Shown here piece after piece: positions 49,683 through 63,130 of a stretch of 64,000 nt of DNA. The notes below the pieces were generated by a model that was not told the DNA's origin, did no database searches, and saw only the letters and a program-made list of their open reading frames with translations. Source of the stretch: Pelecanus crispus. Its lineage: Eukaryota > Chordata > Aves > Pelecaniformes > Pelecanidae. How positions within the stretch are numbered: position 1 is the first letter of the stretch; each line of letters starts with the position of its first letter. The translations under genes and the position numbers were made by a program. The DNA lies in NCBI RefSeq assembly GCF_030463565.1, contig NC_134652.1:17337397-17401396 (forward strand), in the 5' to 3' direction.

Positions 49683-51029
49683 AATATGTACTTAAAAAAT
49701 CAGCATGGATTTCTGCGATAAAACTAAAGCAAAGAATATATGACTGATTCTGCACCCTTTGTCCCTTGTTGGTAAAGTCTGTGGGGGTCCATCTCAGATT
49801 TTTTAAAGGGAAGAAAATGAAACTTTAAAACAGCAGCAGTTGGGTTTTGATTTAAAACAGGCATTTGTACAAGTCGATTTCCTTTTCTCCAACAACAAAA
49901 AAAATACAATGAATATTTTATAGTAAAAATTCATTTATGTATAAAGAACCACAAAGTTATTTCCTCATTGCAATGACTATAATTGTATTGCTTCAGATAA
50001 CCCACAGACAGCCCTATAGGACAGAGAACTATTCAGTACCATGTGAATTCAATCCTTTTCAGAATTATCACAGCTGGTCGATATGAAGGTTTGCAAAATC
50101 CTGCCCTACACTGACACAGTGATTTCAGCTATTCATGGGATTGTTTTGGGACTCTCTTCATCAAGTAAGATATTTGATCTGTAAAGAATTTTCAACAGTC
50201 CTGTTTTTAACAACACATATGTCCTTCTTTTTTCACTTTTGAGATCTGTTTAAGGTCTGTGTCTTTAACACTGACTTTCCAAAGACTTAAAAACTTCTAT
50301 GTGATGCACTTTGGGAATTTTGTCTAAGTAGAGGATTGAAGGTTGATTCCTGTGCTTAGATGCTTTGCTCAAAGATGAACAGTAATGTGAGTTTAAAATA
50401 TACTTGCTGTCCATATGCAAGTAGTTCACCTGAAATCTTGCCAGTGAGAGAACTGAGTCTATTGCCAGGTGAAAGAAGCAAAATGCTAACTTGTTTTAGT
50501 TTACTATTAAAACCACTATCTAATACTGATAATGCCTCTAGAAGTAGAGACTTAGGTTTTAAAGGGGCTAAAAATAATGCATTCAGTAGTTATCACTGTT
50601 GAAGACCTACAAAATTAAGATGTAGTTATTAAGCCATACTTAATCTTTGCCTAAACAGCAAAAAGGCTTTTCCTTGAGCACCTGTGTATTGGCTAATAGT
50701 CTGTAATTCCTTCCTCTTCCTTTCCTCTACCCTGATATATGAGTTGCATATGAGTTGAAAAAGAACAATTAGAATGAAGGATAACATTTCCCCCTCCCCC
50801 CCGCTGATCAATGGAAATACTGTAATTGGTTGTAATCAGGGATGAAGCAGGACCTGAAACCTTCCAGCTAACATCTTAGGAAAGGTCTGTGGAAAGATAT
50901 TGAAGGGATACCTGTGGTGTGTGACTGAGTTGCACACTCCTTTTCTCTCCTTGAAACTGTGTCTAGTTGGATAAAGCAAGGAAGCAGGGGGATAAGACAG
51001 AATGAAGAGATTAAGAAATGTTGAGCCAA

Positions 51030-51068
51030 GATATATATAGATATATATAAAAAAAATATACATATATG
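51030..51068. repeat. TA-rich microsatellite
   Basis: Short runs of (GATATATATA) and (ATATACATATA) flank an A8 run. Confidence 0.75.
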
Positions 51069-54000
51069 AACCCAAACAATACCTTAGGAAGGGGAAAAAC
51101 ATATCTGAACTTTTAGATGGGATAACTGTATTTTATTTATCCGTGTTCAGCATTTTATACTACTTCTCTGGCAGACATCCTGCAACTCTGTGAGTCTTGG
51201 GGAAAGGCTGACAGAAAGATGATGCTGTGGGGATTTCAATCTTACTGATTTATAATCTTGGTTATGCTGCTTGGTTAGTGGATCATGTATTATTTCTTTC
51301 AAATGACAAGCTGCAGAAGCAGGTAATATTTTTCTCTGAATTTTGATATTGATTTGGAATGCATGATGGTTTAATATTTTGTCATTATTAATGATTTAAC
51401 TGACAGTATTAAAACACAAAAAAACCACCTACCAACAAGACAACCAGGGATTCTATGCAATTGTTCCTTGTTCCCATTTAGTAGGTGCTAGTTTGGAGAG
51501 ATACGCATGCTATGCTGCGGCTAGCTTGTTAGTCAGGAAAAGCCAACCAGCCCAGTCAACTAGCACAGTTGTTTCCTAAAAATGCTACCTCTGGCTCTTT
51601 CTGTGCTCATGTCCAGGTTGCAAACAGTCCTGATGTGGACAAGGAGTGGTGTATTATCCTTTGCTATGAAGAGGTGCATGTGAATTTAATTTGGGGGTTT
51701 CTTAAACTGACAATCATAAATTAAAATTTCCTTTTCTCAGGAAAGAAAGTAGTGTTGTTTTGCAAATATACCCATAAACTACTTTCTTATCTTCCTTCTC
51801 TGGGTATTTCTTGTTTCTGAAGATGGCATCATAGGCTCAGTTGTCCCTTGTGCCTGAGGTCAGGTTGGTGCTGCAGAGTGGGTAAGGCTTGTTTGGATTG
51901 ATGCAGCTGCTTGGTGCCCTTCTGTCAGCGAAGGACCTGTGTAGCAGAGATTTATTGTACTAAATCTCAGATATGCATTCCCCTTCCACCCGTCTCTCCT
52001 GTGCCATATGAGGCAAAGGACATGCTTCCTCCAACACTTCATGAATGAAATTTCCAAATACCAATGAGCTATTAAAGATAAGAAATTAATTATTTTTTGT
52101 TCTGTCACTGTGTGTAGATATCATCTATTTTTTTGGATGGGCAGAAATGGTAAAATGCCCAGCAGGTTACATAGGGAACTGAGGTGTTGAGGATGAGAAG
52201 GGGTGGATTTGCAGCAAAGCCTGCCTAAGGAAGAGTTTGGACCGCTGATAGACATCACTGTTCTTATTTGCTTCTGTCTATGTATTTGGTGTATACTGAG
52301 ATAAACACTGAAATCTTTGCAACCTATCTTGGTTTTAATGATAAGACCATTCCTAATAGGGTGTTCACTGTAGTCTACTTAAATAATCTTCTAATGTACA
52401 TAACTCAGTGTATTTACTGAGCCAATACAGATCATCCTCTGTATTGAAACCACCAAGTTCAATAACATTCCAGAAAAATGTCAGTAGTCTTGCTTGTGAT
52501 ATCACAACCTTTTCAAATATTGTTTCTCATACAAGTAATTTAAAAGTTAGTCACAGGACATGTGGTAAATAGTAATGTAAAGAAAACTACACTGATTATG
52601 TCTAGATCCATGTTATTTGCAGACCAAGTGCCTGATTGAATTTGCAATGGAGGTAATGAAAATCTTTGTTTGACTTCAATTAAAGTTTTATCAGACTCAA
52701 GCCTCCAAGCAAATTAACCTGTGTGAAAGGAGTATGTTAATGTGAATGAGCAAGCTCTTGCTTAAATTTCTTAAGTTTAATGTCCGCAACAAACAGATGT
52801 TACTAAACATTTCTGATAGACAGAATCAATCAGAATTTACTTGTTTTCCAGATGGCTAACAACGATTTGAGAAGACAAATTTGAACTGCCCTCACTATAA
52901 AAGGAGATAGTTTTTCACGTTTTGTGATTTGCTTATCGAGTTACAAATGATGGCAACCAGGAGTGAGAGTTGCAGAACATTTTCTTTCTGTACTAAAAAA
53001 GGGTTTCATAGTAACTAAGTTTGTAAGAGTAGATTAGGCGAGTGAGGAACACTTATTGCGTCTAAAGACACCCGAGGAAGCCTGTGGCATAATGAGATTT
53101 TTCTCCCATAGGTGGGCTTAGCACCCTTTTTGCCCATGTGCAGAGACTGACATGAAGAGAGCCATACTGTAAAGCATTCTGCATGCCCCAAAGACTTCCA
53201 TGCATGGCTTAATCTGAATTTATTTCCAAAAAGCACCACTTAATGTGAAATGTTCTTGATGGAAAGCTTCATAGACCTTGCTTTATCACTTTTTAATTAC
53301 TGTAGGCACAAATGCATTGACAGTGAGAGTTAGTGCCACACATCCCACTGGTTCTGAAACAAGTTCTGTTGTGTCTATTTTTTACCCAGTTTTATTAGTG
53401 GTAGAAATATGACTTAACATGCTTATGTACTCAAGTTCTCTGTCATTCTTTGCCTCTGTGCTAAAATGAATAACTGCTTTTTACCCTTAATGCCCAATAG
53501 TATGTTCCACTGCTAAATGTCTCTCTTAGTCTCCAAATGCTAATTAACCCACTAGTGAACTCACTGGGGAAATTAAGGCTGCAAGGCATTTTTTTCAACC
53601 TTGACTGACACTGAGAAGTAGCATTTGGGTAACCATTCATGTATAACTGAATATAAAGTATAAAGCAAAAGCTTTATAATTGAGCATCTAAAGGAGACAG
53701 ATGTTCCTGCCTACTTCAGCTTGAAACATATGAAATCATTCAATTTCTTGGATCTGCTCAGACTGGCAGAAACATCATTAAGGCAATATTTCACATTAAT
53801 TCCTTGGATTTAGCCTGTGGAACTTCCAAAGGATGAGCAATAATGCAGTGGCATTTGCTGATGGATTGGGAAATCCAGGTAGCCTGCATCAAGAGGTGAA
53901 GGGATACGAGTTAAAGACATTCCTCCCAGGGTCTGCACATCGTACATTTAACATACTTTCTCTTCTGTCATTAGGCGTGAATATCTAATTACAGCATGTT

Positions 54001-55662
54001 TCATACATGCATGATCTTCATGAAATAATTCAGAGACTCTCAAATTTTCCTTTTTAGTATCTTGTCATAATCAGGAATAAGAATTCATGAAAGTTCAGCA
54101 GAATTGCCTAATCTCTCATTTTCCTAAATGACCAGTACTTTGGCTTTAGGTTGTTTGGATATTAATCGCATTTGTGATGGCATTACATTTAACAGGACAT
54201 TTTCCCATTAGTCTGTGGGTTTTTCACACGGCATCACTGTGCAACTTTCCTGAGAAGGCGTCCACACTGGGCGCTCTGTGAACAATACAAGATTGGTGGG
54301 TAGTTATAAAGTGATTGAAGGAATCTAGCCCAAAGATCAGTCTTCAAGCAATTAATTGTTGTGTGCGTGTAAGAAGGACTTAAGGGGTTATGTCACTTCT
54401 TTTCTCTTTTAGCTGGACTACTGCAGATGAAAACAAGCTGCAGACTGAAAATATTATTGACAGTCTGCTTAAATATCAGTTAGCCAGGCATGTACAGTGT
54501 TCAAAAGCAGGTACAGTTGGCTCACACTGAAAAGTGTGACTTCAGTTTATAATGCTTATGACTCCTTAATTTCAGAATAATTGCAGACATGTTCTTTTCT
54601 TTTTGCATTAATGAATGCCTACCATGTTTGCTCTTTATTGAGAAGATACCAGAATCTCCTGTAGGTTTTCCCACTTTCAAGAAAGTCTATCATAGCTTAT
54701 CACAGGATGTCTTTGGGCTTCAGTGAGTAAATTCAGAATTCCTGAAATTATTAATTTTATTTCTGCTTTAAAGGGCAGGGTAAAAATAAGCAATGAAATC
54801 TCTTTTCTATTTATATAAACAATAGGTTATCAGACATAGGAGTACTCTTGCCAGTACAGCCTAATGAATTTACAAAACCACTTTGTTTTTAAGTATACCA
54901 CTGAGAAATTTTAAAGATAAGGTTACTTTCAGGGACTTGTATAAATTTGTTTTAATGCTAATATGTGACTGTAAATCCATAAGATCTGGAACAAACTTCC
55001 TTGGCACTTGGCAACCATAATGATCAACAAGTTAGCTTACACAGGAGCATAGTTAATGTAGGTGGAAAGAAGAGTTCTCACAGTTTCTCTCTCCTTAACA
55101 GGCTTCACACTACCTGAAATCACCTTGTATTTATTACTGTGTAAGGACATATACCTGGGGAGTTACAGCAGAGCTGCTAAGTTTATCTGTGCCCTGAGGA
55201 CCACAGAAAAAGCACAATAAAGCTAAGAATAAAACAACTTTTCTCTGTTTCTCCAGTCCACACTCCTATGTTGTTTTTCTTCCTCAATTCCATTCCCTTA
55301 ACAAAAAAGACAAGGTAATAAATATGATAAATCCACCAAGTCAACTCCAAACCCAAAACAACCTTCCAACAACCCACCACCCCCAGGACTGTCTGTTAAT
55401 GCTATTTGAGGATTGTCTGTCCATATACCTAAAGTTCAAGCCACAGATGCTCAGTTCAATTCCTGGAGAAACCACAGCAAATTTTTTACACAGTGAACAG
55501 AACATTAGAGTTCTATGCTATTTCTGTTTGGCAGGATTAGTTCCGTGGGGTTGTTGTTTCCTTGGTATTGTACTTTCACATTCTTGTTAACTATTCAGAT
55601 AGCTGCCTGTTTTATTGCACTATCCCTCTTTCAAATATAAAACTATAAAGTGTCCTCCATGA

Positions 55663-55722
55663 GTGTGTGTTTTTTGGTGTGGTGTTTTGTTTGGTTGTTT
55701 TGGGTTGGGTTTTTTTTTTTAA
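55663..55722. repeat. G/T-rich low-complexity tract
   Basis: Sixty bases are made almost only of G and T, ending in a T12 run. A shorter similar patch (TGTGGTGTGGTGTGG) lies near 56910. Confidence 0.75.
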
Positions 55723-58700
55723 TGCATTTAAACAAGGTAGAGCTGTCAAATACAGAGTATGTTCTTCAACTACCATGAATTGTGGTTTAGGTTACAGCGA
55801 GGCAACTGAGTTTGCGTATCTTTATTTAATCTGAAATATGCTTATTAAGCATGGGAGAGGAGGTAATAGTTGCCATGGGGTCAGAAGGTCCTTAGAAGAA
55901 AAAGAGACAACACAGCTGTTAGTAAAAAGAAGAATGGTTCCAGTCTTTTGTGTTTGGGTAAACTCCATTCCATGATATCTGTGTACTCTAGAAATGGAAA
56001 CAATAGTATCCAAGTCTGTCTATTATGGTTAGAAAATATCTAGCTTTTTTGCAATGTTTTTAATCACCAGGTGGAACTATTACAAGTGAAACAATTTGGT
56101 ATAAACATTTTTTTTTAAAAAAAAAAACCTAAGCTTACATCACATTTCTGATAGGGTTTCATTGTAAATATATTATATTTTGCTAAGTTCCTACTGTTCC
56201 TTAATTGAGAAATTGTGTAGATTGTGTTTCTGTGTCTGAAAACTTTATCTTTGATATGGATTTCATAGCCAACATCAATTGCCCATATATCAGAAGCTCA
56301 TGTAATTCTGATAAAACCACAATCCTCTTAATTTTAAGAAAAATATTTATTATATTTGTATTTAATTACAACAGCCATATAAAAATCTTTGTAGGAATTG
56401 TGTATAAAACATAGTAAGTGACTTAAATGTTTTGTCTTGGAACAGGGTCTTGTCACTTAATACCATTAGTAATTTGAAACACGTATGCTCTTCGGAGGTA
56501 GCAAACCCACCCAGCAAGGTCCTTGCCCCAGAAATCTTACAGACCAAAGCCAGACTCCCCTGCTCCCTTCCATGGAGCATGGCTGTCCCACATCGCCTGG
56601 TTTGACCTGTCTGCTCCTGCCTCCCTCCAGGCTGCTGGCCATGCTGTGAACAGCCAGAATTGCAGCACCGGGGAGGTACTCCCTCCTATTCCTATTTTTA
56701 TTCTATTTTAATTGAGTTTAGAAGCTGAAAACCAAACAGCCAACCCCAGATGACCAAAAGATTTTCAATAACCTCCAGGAAGGACTTCCCAGGCGACTGG
56801 TGGTTCACAGCCATAGCTGAGAATGTCTGATGAAAATTACTTAGCAGTCATCATCTTTCTCAGTTGGTTTTTGTTGCTTGATGGCAGTGCGGGGTTCTTT
56901 TTTCCTGTGGTGTGGTGTGGTGGGTTTTTTTAGTATTTATTTTATATTTAGTAGAACTTTCTCTTTGTCTTGCAACAATGCTGATCCCAGGTATCCACAA
57001 TGAGTTTTCTTGGCCCTAGCATCCTGTACTCAGTGCACGTCACAGAAATAGTCCCTGTTGAGAAATGACTCATGCTATTTAGTTTAGCCTCAGCAGAGTT
57101 TATTATGGTTTTACTCACCCCTTTCAGTTACAATTACTTTTTCCCTGTGAATTACTATTATTATTCATGCTTTTACAGCCCAAAGGTAGACTAGGTGCCT
57201 TGCATTACAGGTAGAAGGGCAAGTAGTAAAATCCTAGAGCACAAAACTATCTTTATATTTAATGTAACTAGGAATTTCACACAAATTCCTATCCCCAAAG
57301 AATATACAGTATAATTCTTGGCAGAGTGCAGCAACAGGGAAAGTTACTGCAGTCCAAAATTTAAGTTATCAGAGTAGTCTAATTAAGATATATATTGTTC
57401 ATGTGCTCATGTCAGTTATGAGAAATCTTGCAAAACAAATCTGTAACAAATCCTTTTTGTGTATTTTGCTGATAAGGAAGCAGACCTTGATGGGTGGGAG
57501 GAAAAGGGTAGAGGAAAAGGGTATGTGCTGCAAAGATGGAATGTTAGAAAGAAAAAGAAGGCTCTTTCTGGATTAAGTTTCCAATAGCTAACATTTTTAC
57601 ATCCGGAGCCAGACTATCAAGTGAGATCTCAGTCCTGGGAGAGTTTCTGCCCACAAAGCCCACCCACTCACAAGAACTGCTTCATATGTAAAAGTCAGCT
57701 GAAATCTCTGTCGCTGGTACACAAAGCAACCTGTAGGTCTTCCCTTCATCTGTGATTTTAATCTGCAACATAACATCAACCCTTCAGCTAAATTCATGCA
57801 CTCAGAATATTGCTTTATTTGACACTGCTGTGCTGTAGCATGAACAGAAGATAAACAAGCCTATGGGTTATTTCACTACTTTATCCATCTAGAAATAACA
57901 GACCATTATTTTGTTTTAAGTACAGAAACAGTACCCTGGACTTCTATTCATATTTGCAATAAAAGCAGAAATACTTTTCTGGAAAGAGCTTGAAAAGAGT
58001 TTAATTTTAAGAGATTATAGCACAGTTCTGGTCTTCTTCAAAAGAGGACAGAATAATAAACAGACATAACTCCTCTTTCACAAACACACTCGCTGACTAT
58101 CATTTCTAAGCTCTGTTGCTGGAGCAATTCCTATTCTATTTCCAGCATCCCAAAGAGCAATGACACACAGCACTCACTACAGTGCTCCTCACATCAGGAA
58201 TAAAAGGAACAAGAGCAAAATAAAAGTGAACATGGACAGACTTTCCATTACTCCCATCTTCTAAAGTAGATCATTTTTCTCTTTTATGATCTGCCCCTGC
58301 ACATAGCTGATAGATGAATACTTCCCCTTACTTTAGCTGAACCATCTGTGTTAGTAAGGTTTGCAAGAGAGAGCTCTATTCAGCAACTAAGAACTAGTGC
58401 TGGCCAAAAAATACAAGCGGCTTTCACAAACTAGTTTTTTAAATTTCTCTATTTTCATTATCTTTTGGAGCATCCCATCTTTTACTCTGTAAACTGTAAA
58501 AACTACTTTGGCTCTATCACCTCTGAAACTTATTGAAGGTGAATAGTCAAAGGCCTAGCTTTGAACAAGGAGCTAGATTTTCAACATTTTTGAATTTCCT
58601 GTACTGTGCAGGGCTTCTGGAAGAATTAGATGATTTTATGGTAAAATTCTAAATATTCTGGTTTTGCCTAGGCATTACTGTTTTAGGTCACGTGTTTTCA

Positions 58701-59710
58701 CTGTATCCAGATTATTTGTTAAGCTTTAATGTGCATTGTTTTTTCAAAAGAATTTAAGACTTGAGCATTGAGCTGATAATTAGAATGTTCCTTTTAGTGC
58801 ACTAAACACATCTTTGTCTGGCATGCGTTACAGTGAGTCCACTATATATGACATTGTCTCAGTACAAGACTCGCCCTGTCTTGTCTTACTGATTAATTAG
58901 AAACAGATTGTAGCCAGAGTTTTGACTGGTGGAAAGTGATTGTTACACAGCCAGGGACAAATGATTTTCCCACAGAGACACTCCAGTATTCTAAAGCCAA
59001 GTTTAAAAATATCACGGCACTTTAATATTTACATTCATTGTTCAAAAAAAAAAAAATGAACACATGGAAGAATCTGTAAGATATGGTATTACAACAGCCA
59101 TTGTGCATTTTATGGCACAGTACAGAAGCTGATCTAATTCTTCAGTTGTTACAGCTGGCAAACAACCAGTTTCAGGACCAAATTCTTGCAGCATCTGCGT
59201 ATAACCATCCAGTACAAAATTTGCAGTGAAATGCACTTATACAGGCAGGAAACTCTTTATCTTCTGTTATTTTCTATACTGTTTCCTATATAATGCTTGG
59301 GATCATAACTTTGGAAGCTCCTTTCAGAACCACACTGCGGGGGGGTGGGGGTGGAAATCCAGCCTCTCCACATCTGTCTTACGTTGTTTGTACACTCAGT
59401 GCCTCCCCAGGGGAAGAAAAGTTTGTAAGAGTGTTTCATTTTGGTTTTACTTCCTCTTGTTGTTATTTTCTCTATTTATGTTTGTTTATACTACAGAAGC
59501 AGAAGCAAAACAAATGTTCCAACCTGCCTTCTGCACTTGGAGCCCTCCTTCCTTCCTGGGAGCAGCTATCCTGCAGCCCAGAGTAGCTCCTCTTTTGGCT
59601 TTTCTTCCTTGGAGAAGACTGAGCTTCAATGTGCTGAGTTGCACAGAGGCAGAGGAGTAAAACTTTCCATTAGATCTTTCTTCCTAGATTTTTAGGAAAA
59701 GCTTGTAGAT

Positions 59711-60104
59711 CGTTGGGGTTGTTTAGCCTGGAGAAGAGAAGGCTGCAGGCAGACCTTATTGCGGCCTTTCAAGACTTAAAGGGGGCTTATAACAAAGATG
59801 GGGACAGACTTTTTAGTAGGGCCTGTAGTGACAGGACAAGGGGTAATGGTTTTAAACTAAAAGAGGGTAGATTCAGACTAGATATAAGGAAGAAATTTTT
59901 TATGGTAAGGGGGGTGAAACACTGGAACAAGTTGCCCAGAGGGTGGTAGGTGCCCCATCCTGAAAACATTCAAGGTCAGGCTGGATGGGGCTTTGAGCAA
60001 CCTGATCTAGTTGAAGATGTCCTTGGTCATTGCAGGGGGGTTGGACTAGATGATCTTTAAAGGTCCCTTCCAACCCACACTATTCTAGGATTCTATGATA
60101 TTCT
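59711..60104 (+). mobile_element. CR1 LINE 3' fragment, second subfamily
   Basis: It opens at GTTGGGGTTGTTTAGCCTGG and encodes [51 protein letters not shown] and [10 protein letters not shown] one-base change in frame at about 59940 then creates a premature stop. The 3' UTR (CCTGATCTAGTTGAAGATGT, then GGGGGGTTGGACTAGATGATC) ends with a degenerate octamer tail. Its UTR differs from that of the 38.6-kb copy, so it belongs to a different CR1 subfamily. Confidence 0.95.
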
Positions 60105-62797
60105 GGGTATAGACCATGAAGGACCAAACTCAATGAAACATGCCAGGCTACCTATGTGAGCATTTTCATGTCCATAGGCTGCATCTAACCTGCAGAACAG
60201 ATGTGTTCCATGGGTCCTGCTGTCTTTGTCTTGACTGTCTATTAACAGGAACATACAACTGCACCTCGACTCCTTTCCTTGCCTGTGCAGGGAAAGCAGG
60301 GCATGCAGAGAGCAAAGCACATGCCAGGGGTATCTTAACACAAAAGCAGGAGACAAGGCAGCATCCAGAGGTAGAAAGTACTCTGGGATTGTATGTGTCA
60401 CATATGCCTATAGAGGCCCTTGTTTATTTTTCCTTCACAAGAGAAAAGAAAGACAAATTTTCCAGCAACTTCTTCAAACTGAACTCAAATAGATATTCTG
60501 GCTCCTGGACCCTAAGGGGACTAGGCCTATAATACAGATGTTCAGGGAGAATTTCTCTTTGGTTGCTTAGACCAGATCGAACGGCCTCTGTAGCTCAAAT
60601 TAAGTATCTTAATTGCTAAGATGTATTTATTTTAAAATTTAGTTTATATGCCTGTTGTGAATAAAATTCAGAATGTGAACCATCTCAGAATCTGCACGGT
60701 TTTTACTGCAGCTTCTTATGCTGAGCATCACTTTGATTGCTACATTTTCAGGACAAAAGCCTGTCTCCAGGGTTATATATTTTATAAGTAAGGTAGCACT
60801 CTTCAGAGGCCTGTAAAAGGGCGATTTATTAAAAGAATCTATAATTGTCTCCTTTTTTTAACCCATTGAATAACATTAATTTAGCAGAAAGTTGATGTTA
60901 TTTTTCAAAGACTTCTAAAGGTGCAGACACTTTCTTATTCTGTTGTTCAGTAGCACCTAATGCCCTGACATCCATGGATATTAGTGTCTCTAGGAACTAT
61001 GTGACACTTATATCTTCTGTGGATCAGTCATAAACCAGGGAACATAACACAAATGGAACACTAACATTTTGTACAGTGTAACATGAAAAAGATGTGTACT
61101 CCTGAATTTCCTTATACATGTCTAAAACATCAAGTGAAGCATTTCTGGGGCAGCACGTTTTTTTGGTGTTTATTTGGAATAACATTTTCCAGTGCAACTG
61201 GGAAATCTCCTCCTACATATAAAAATAATTGAAAGTGTGTGTATGGGGCACTTAACAGAGGTATGTTTTGTTCTCTGTGTGTTTTAAAATTGCTTTGTTT
61301 AAATATGTTACAGTGCTCTGGAGTGGATTCTTGTCAGCTAAATTAAAGTTATTTTGTAGCTGGCACTTGCGCTGCTGACAAGCAGCTACAAAGAATAGTA
61401 TGTTTGCACTGCAATTGGTTAAAGTATTTGGGAAAGACTGCACCTTTCTCCATCATGTAACAGAAATATCAAGTGAACTTTGGGGGGAAAAAAGAAAAAA
61501 AAAGAAGTCATGAAGGGAAGCTTATAAAGATATATTTCTATGGCTAACACTTTCATCAGGTTTTGGACCAAGTCCCTCAGCTGCACTCCTGGTGAAAAAT
61601 TGCATCCTGTTATGTGATTTCCAGATCTCGAGTGCAGATGTGCCATTCCTTAGAAAAATCACAAGTTATTTGCTCAAAGAGAGAATCAAATCTGTGTGAA
61701 TTCATTAAGTCAAACACAGGACTGTAAGTATGCATGATGAACCATATGTTTGTCTAAAGAAGTGCTGAATCAAATGAATGAATGTTTACAGAAATAAGTA
61801 GAAGTATACACAAGTCACATATCACAGAAATCATTAACAGATATTACACATCACTTCTAGAATCCAATCCCTTTCTTTACCCATAAGCCGGGGAACAAAC
61901 TTAATTAAACTGTAATAAGTTACTTTCCTCTGTGAAAATTATTTTTGAGTACTTCATCCTGCTACGGCCACAGGTTTCCACAAAATGAGCACTGAACTGT
62001 CACATAACCCTTTGGTTAGGAAAAGTAAATACACACACACACACTGAAGCTAAAACAGACTTAGTTTTTTATAAGCTTTTATAGTCTCATCTGAAATACA
62101 GAAGCAACAGCTGGGAGTTTTGACATACCTCCTACTCACAGTGCAAGTCTTCCACCCATCTGTAGAACAGATATAATTGTGTTCATTAGGTTTTGTGAGA
62201 TTTAATTTATATTTATATCTCTGATACACCTAGTTATAAATCAGGAGTAACGTAACAAGTTTTAATTGCTTCATCTCCTCTCATGGGTATCTTTCCATCA
62301 TATTAAGATATTTTCCCTTTGTTCTGATGAGGATTTGAAATCTAAAAGCTTATGGGTTCCAGCACCTGTCTGCAGGATACACTCTGTATTTTCAGCTGAT
62401 ATTACAAGTGTATCACACTCATTAAGCTGAAAATGTGCCCAATTTTACTTTAAAAGAGCAGATGTTTAAGAATCAGGACTTTCCAAGCCCCATATGGCAT
62501 TAGCCTAACAGTAAATTCTTTTTCTACAACTGTGACAGCATCATGTTCCTGGAAGAAGTTAAAGGACAATGGAAGTCTGTGGAGCAAAACCTGAGATGGA
62601 AAGATGCAAAAATGATCAGACATCTGTAAGTAAATCATATACATTTGCAAACTCAAAACAAATATAACTGCCATTTAGAGTCCCACAAGAATACACTTTA
62701 GGTTATACCTGCTAGTACAATTTGCTGTCATATTTTATACAACTGTATGCATTTTAGACACTGGTTGTGTTAAGATCCTGGTTATCGCTAAATACAG
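60105..62797. other. Intergenic, no gene recognised
   Basis: This sequence contains a short (CA)n run at 62030-62044. The 130-codon open frame at 60140-60532 shows no domain and is probably chance. Confidence 0.6.
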
Positions 62798-63130
62798 GAA
62801 CATGAGAGCAGCTGCATTAGGTCAGATCAGAGTTCCATATCTGTTTCACACCGGCTAGAGAAAGCAGATGTCCAGAAAATAATATCAGACAGGGCACGCA
62901 TATAGGATACTTCCCTCTGAGAGCCTCTAGCCACTTGCAATTCAGGGCCTTTCTGAACCAGACATCATTTCTGTTTAGTAATCCTCAATGGACTTTTAAA
63001 TTTTTTTTTCTGTTTTCCCTTTCATTAACTTGTCCAGTCCCTTTCAACCCATGTAAAATATTTCCTTCTACATCAGAGGCTGTGAAGAGCTAACTACTGC
63101 CCCACTCTACCAAGTGGGACCCTGTATTAC
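62798..63130 (-). mobile_element. Ancient CR1/L3-like LINE remnant, antisense
   Basis: The order of landmarks follows an old CR1-related repeat widespread in reptiles and birds: AGGAACATGAGAGCAGCTGC, GTCAGATCAGAGTTCCAT, then CTCTAGCCACTTGCAATTCAG, CAATGGACTTTTAAATTT and TTGTCCAGTCCCTTTCAACC. In sense, on the minus strand, this would be the end of ORF2 and the 3' UTR. It is heavily mutated and the right boundary is approximate. Confidence 0.6.

Larger units (their letters stand above)
49688..59710. other. Intergenic, no gene recognised
   Basis: About 10 kb of AT-rich sequence holds a TA-rich tract at 51030-51068, a G/T-rich low-complexity tract at about 55663-55722 and a G-rich patch at 59337-59354. 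Open frames are short, overlapping and unrelated to known families as far as I can tell. Confidence 0.6.

Noticed and set aside
59226..59695. Cluster of overlapping plus-strand frames up to 144 codons
   Set aside because: Several frames overlap in the same bases, none shows a domain, and the region abuts a CR1 fragment. They are probably chance frames in C/T-rich sequence.
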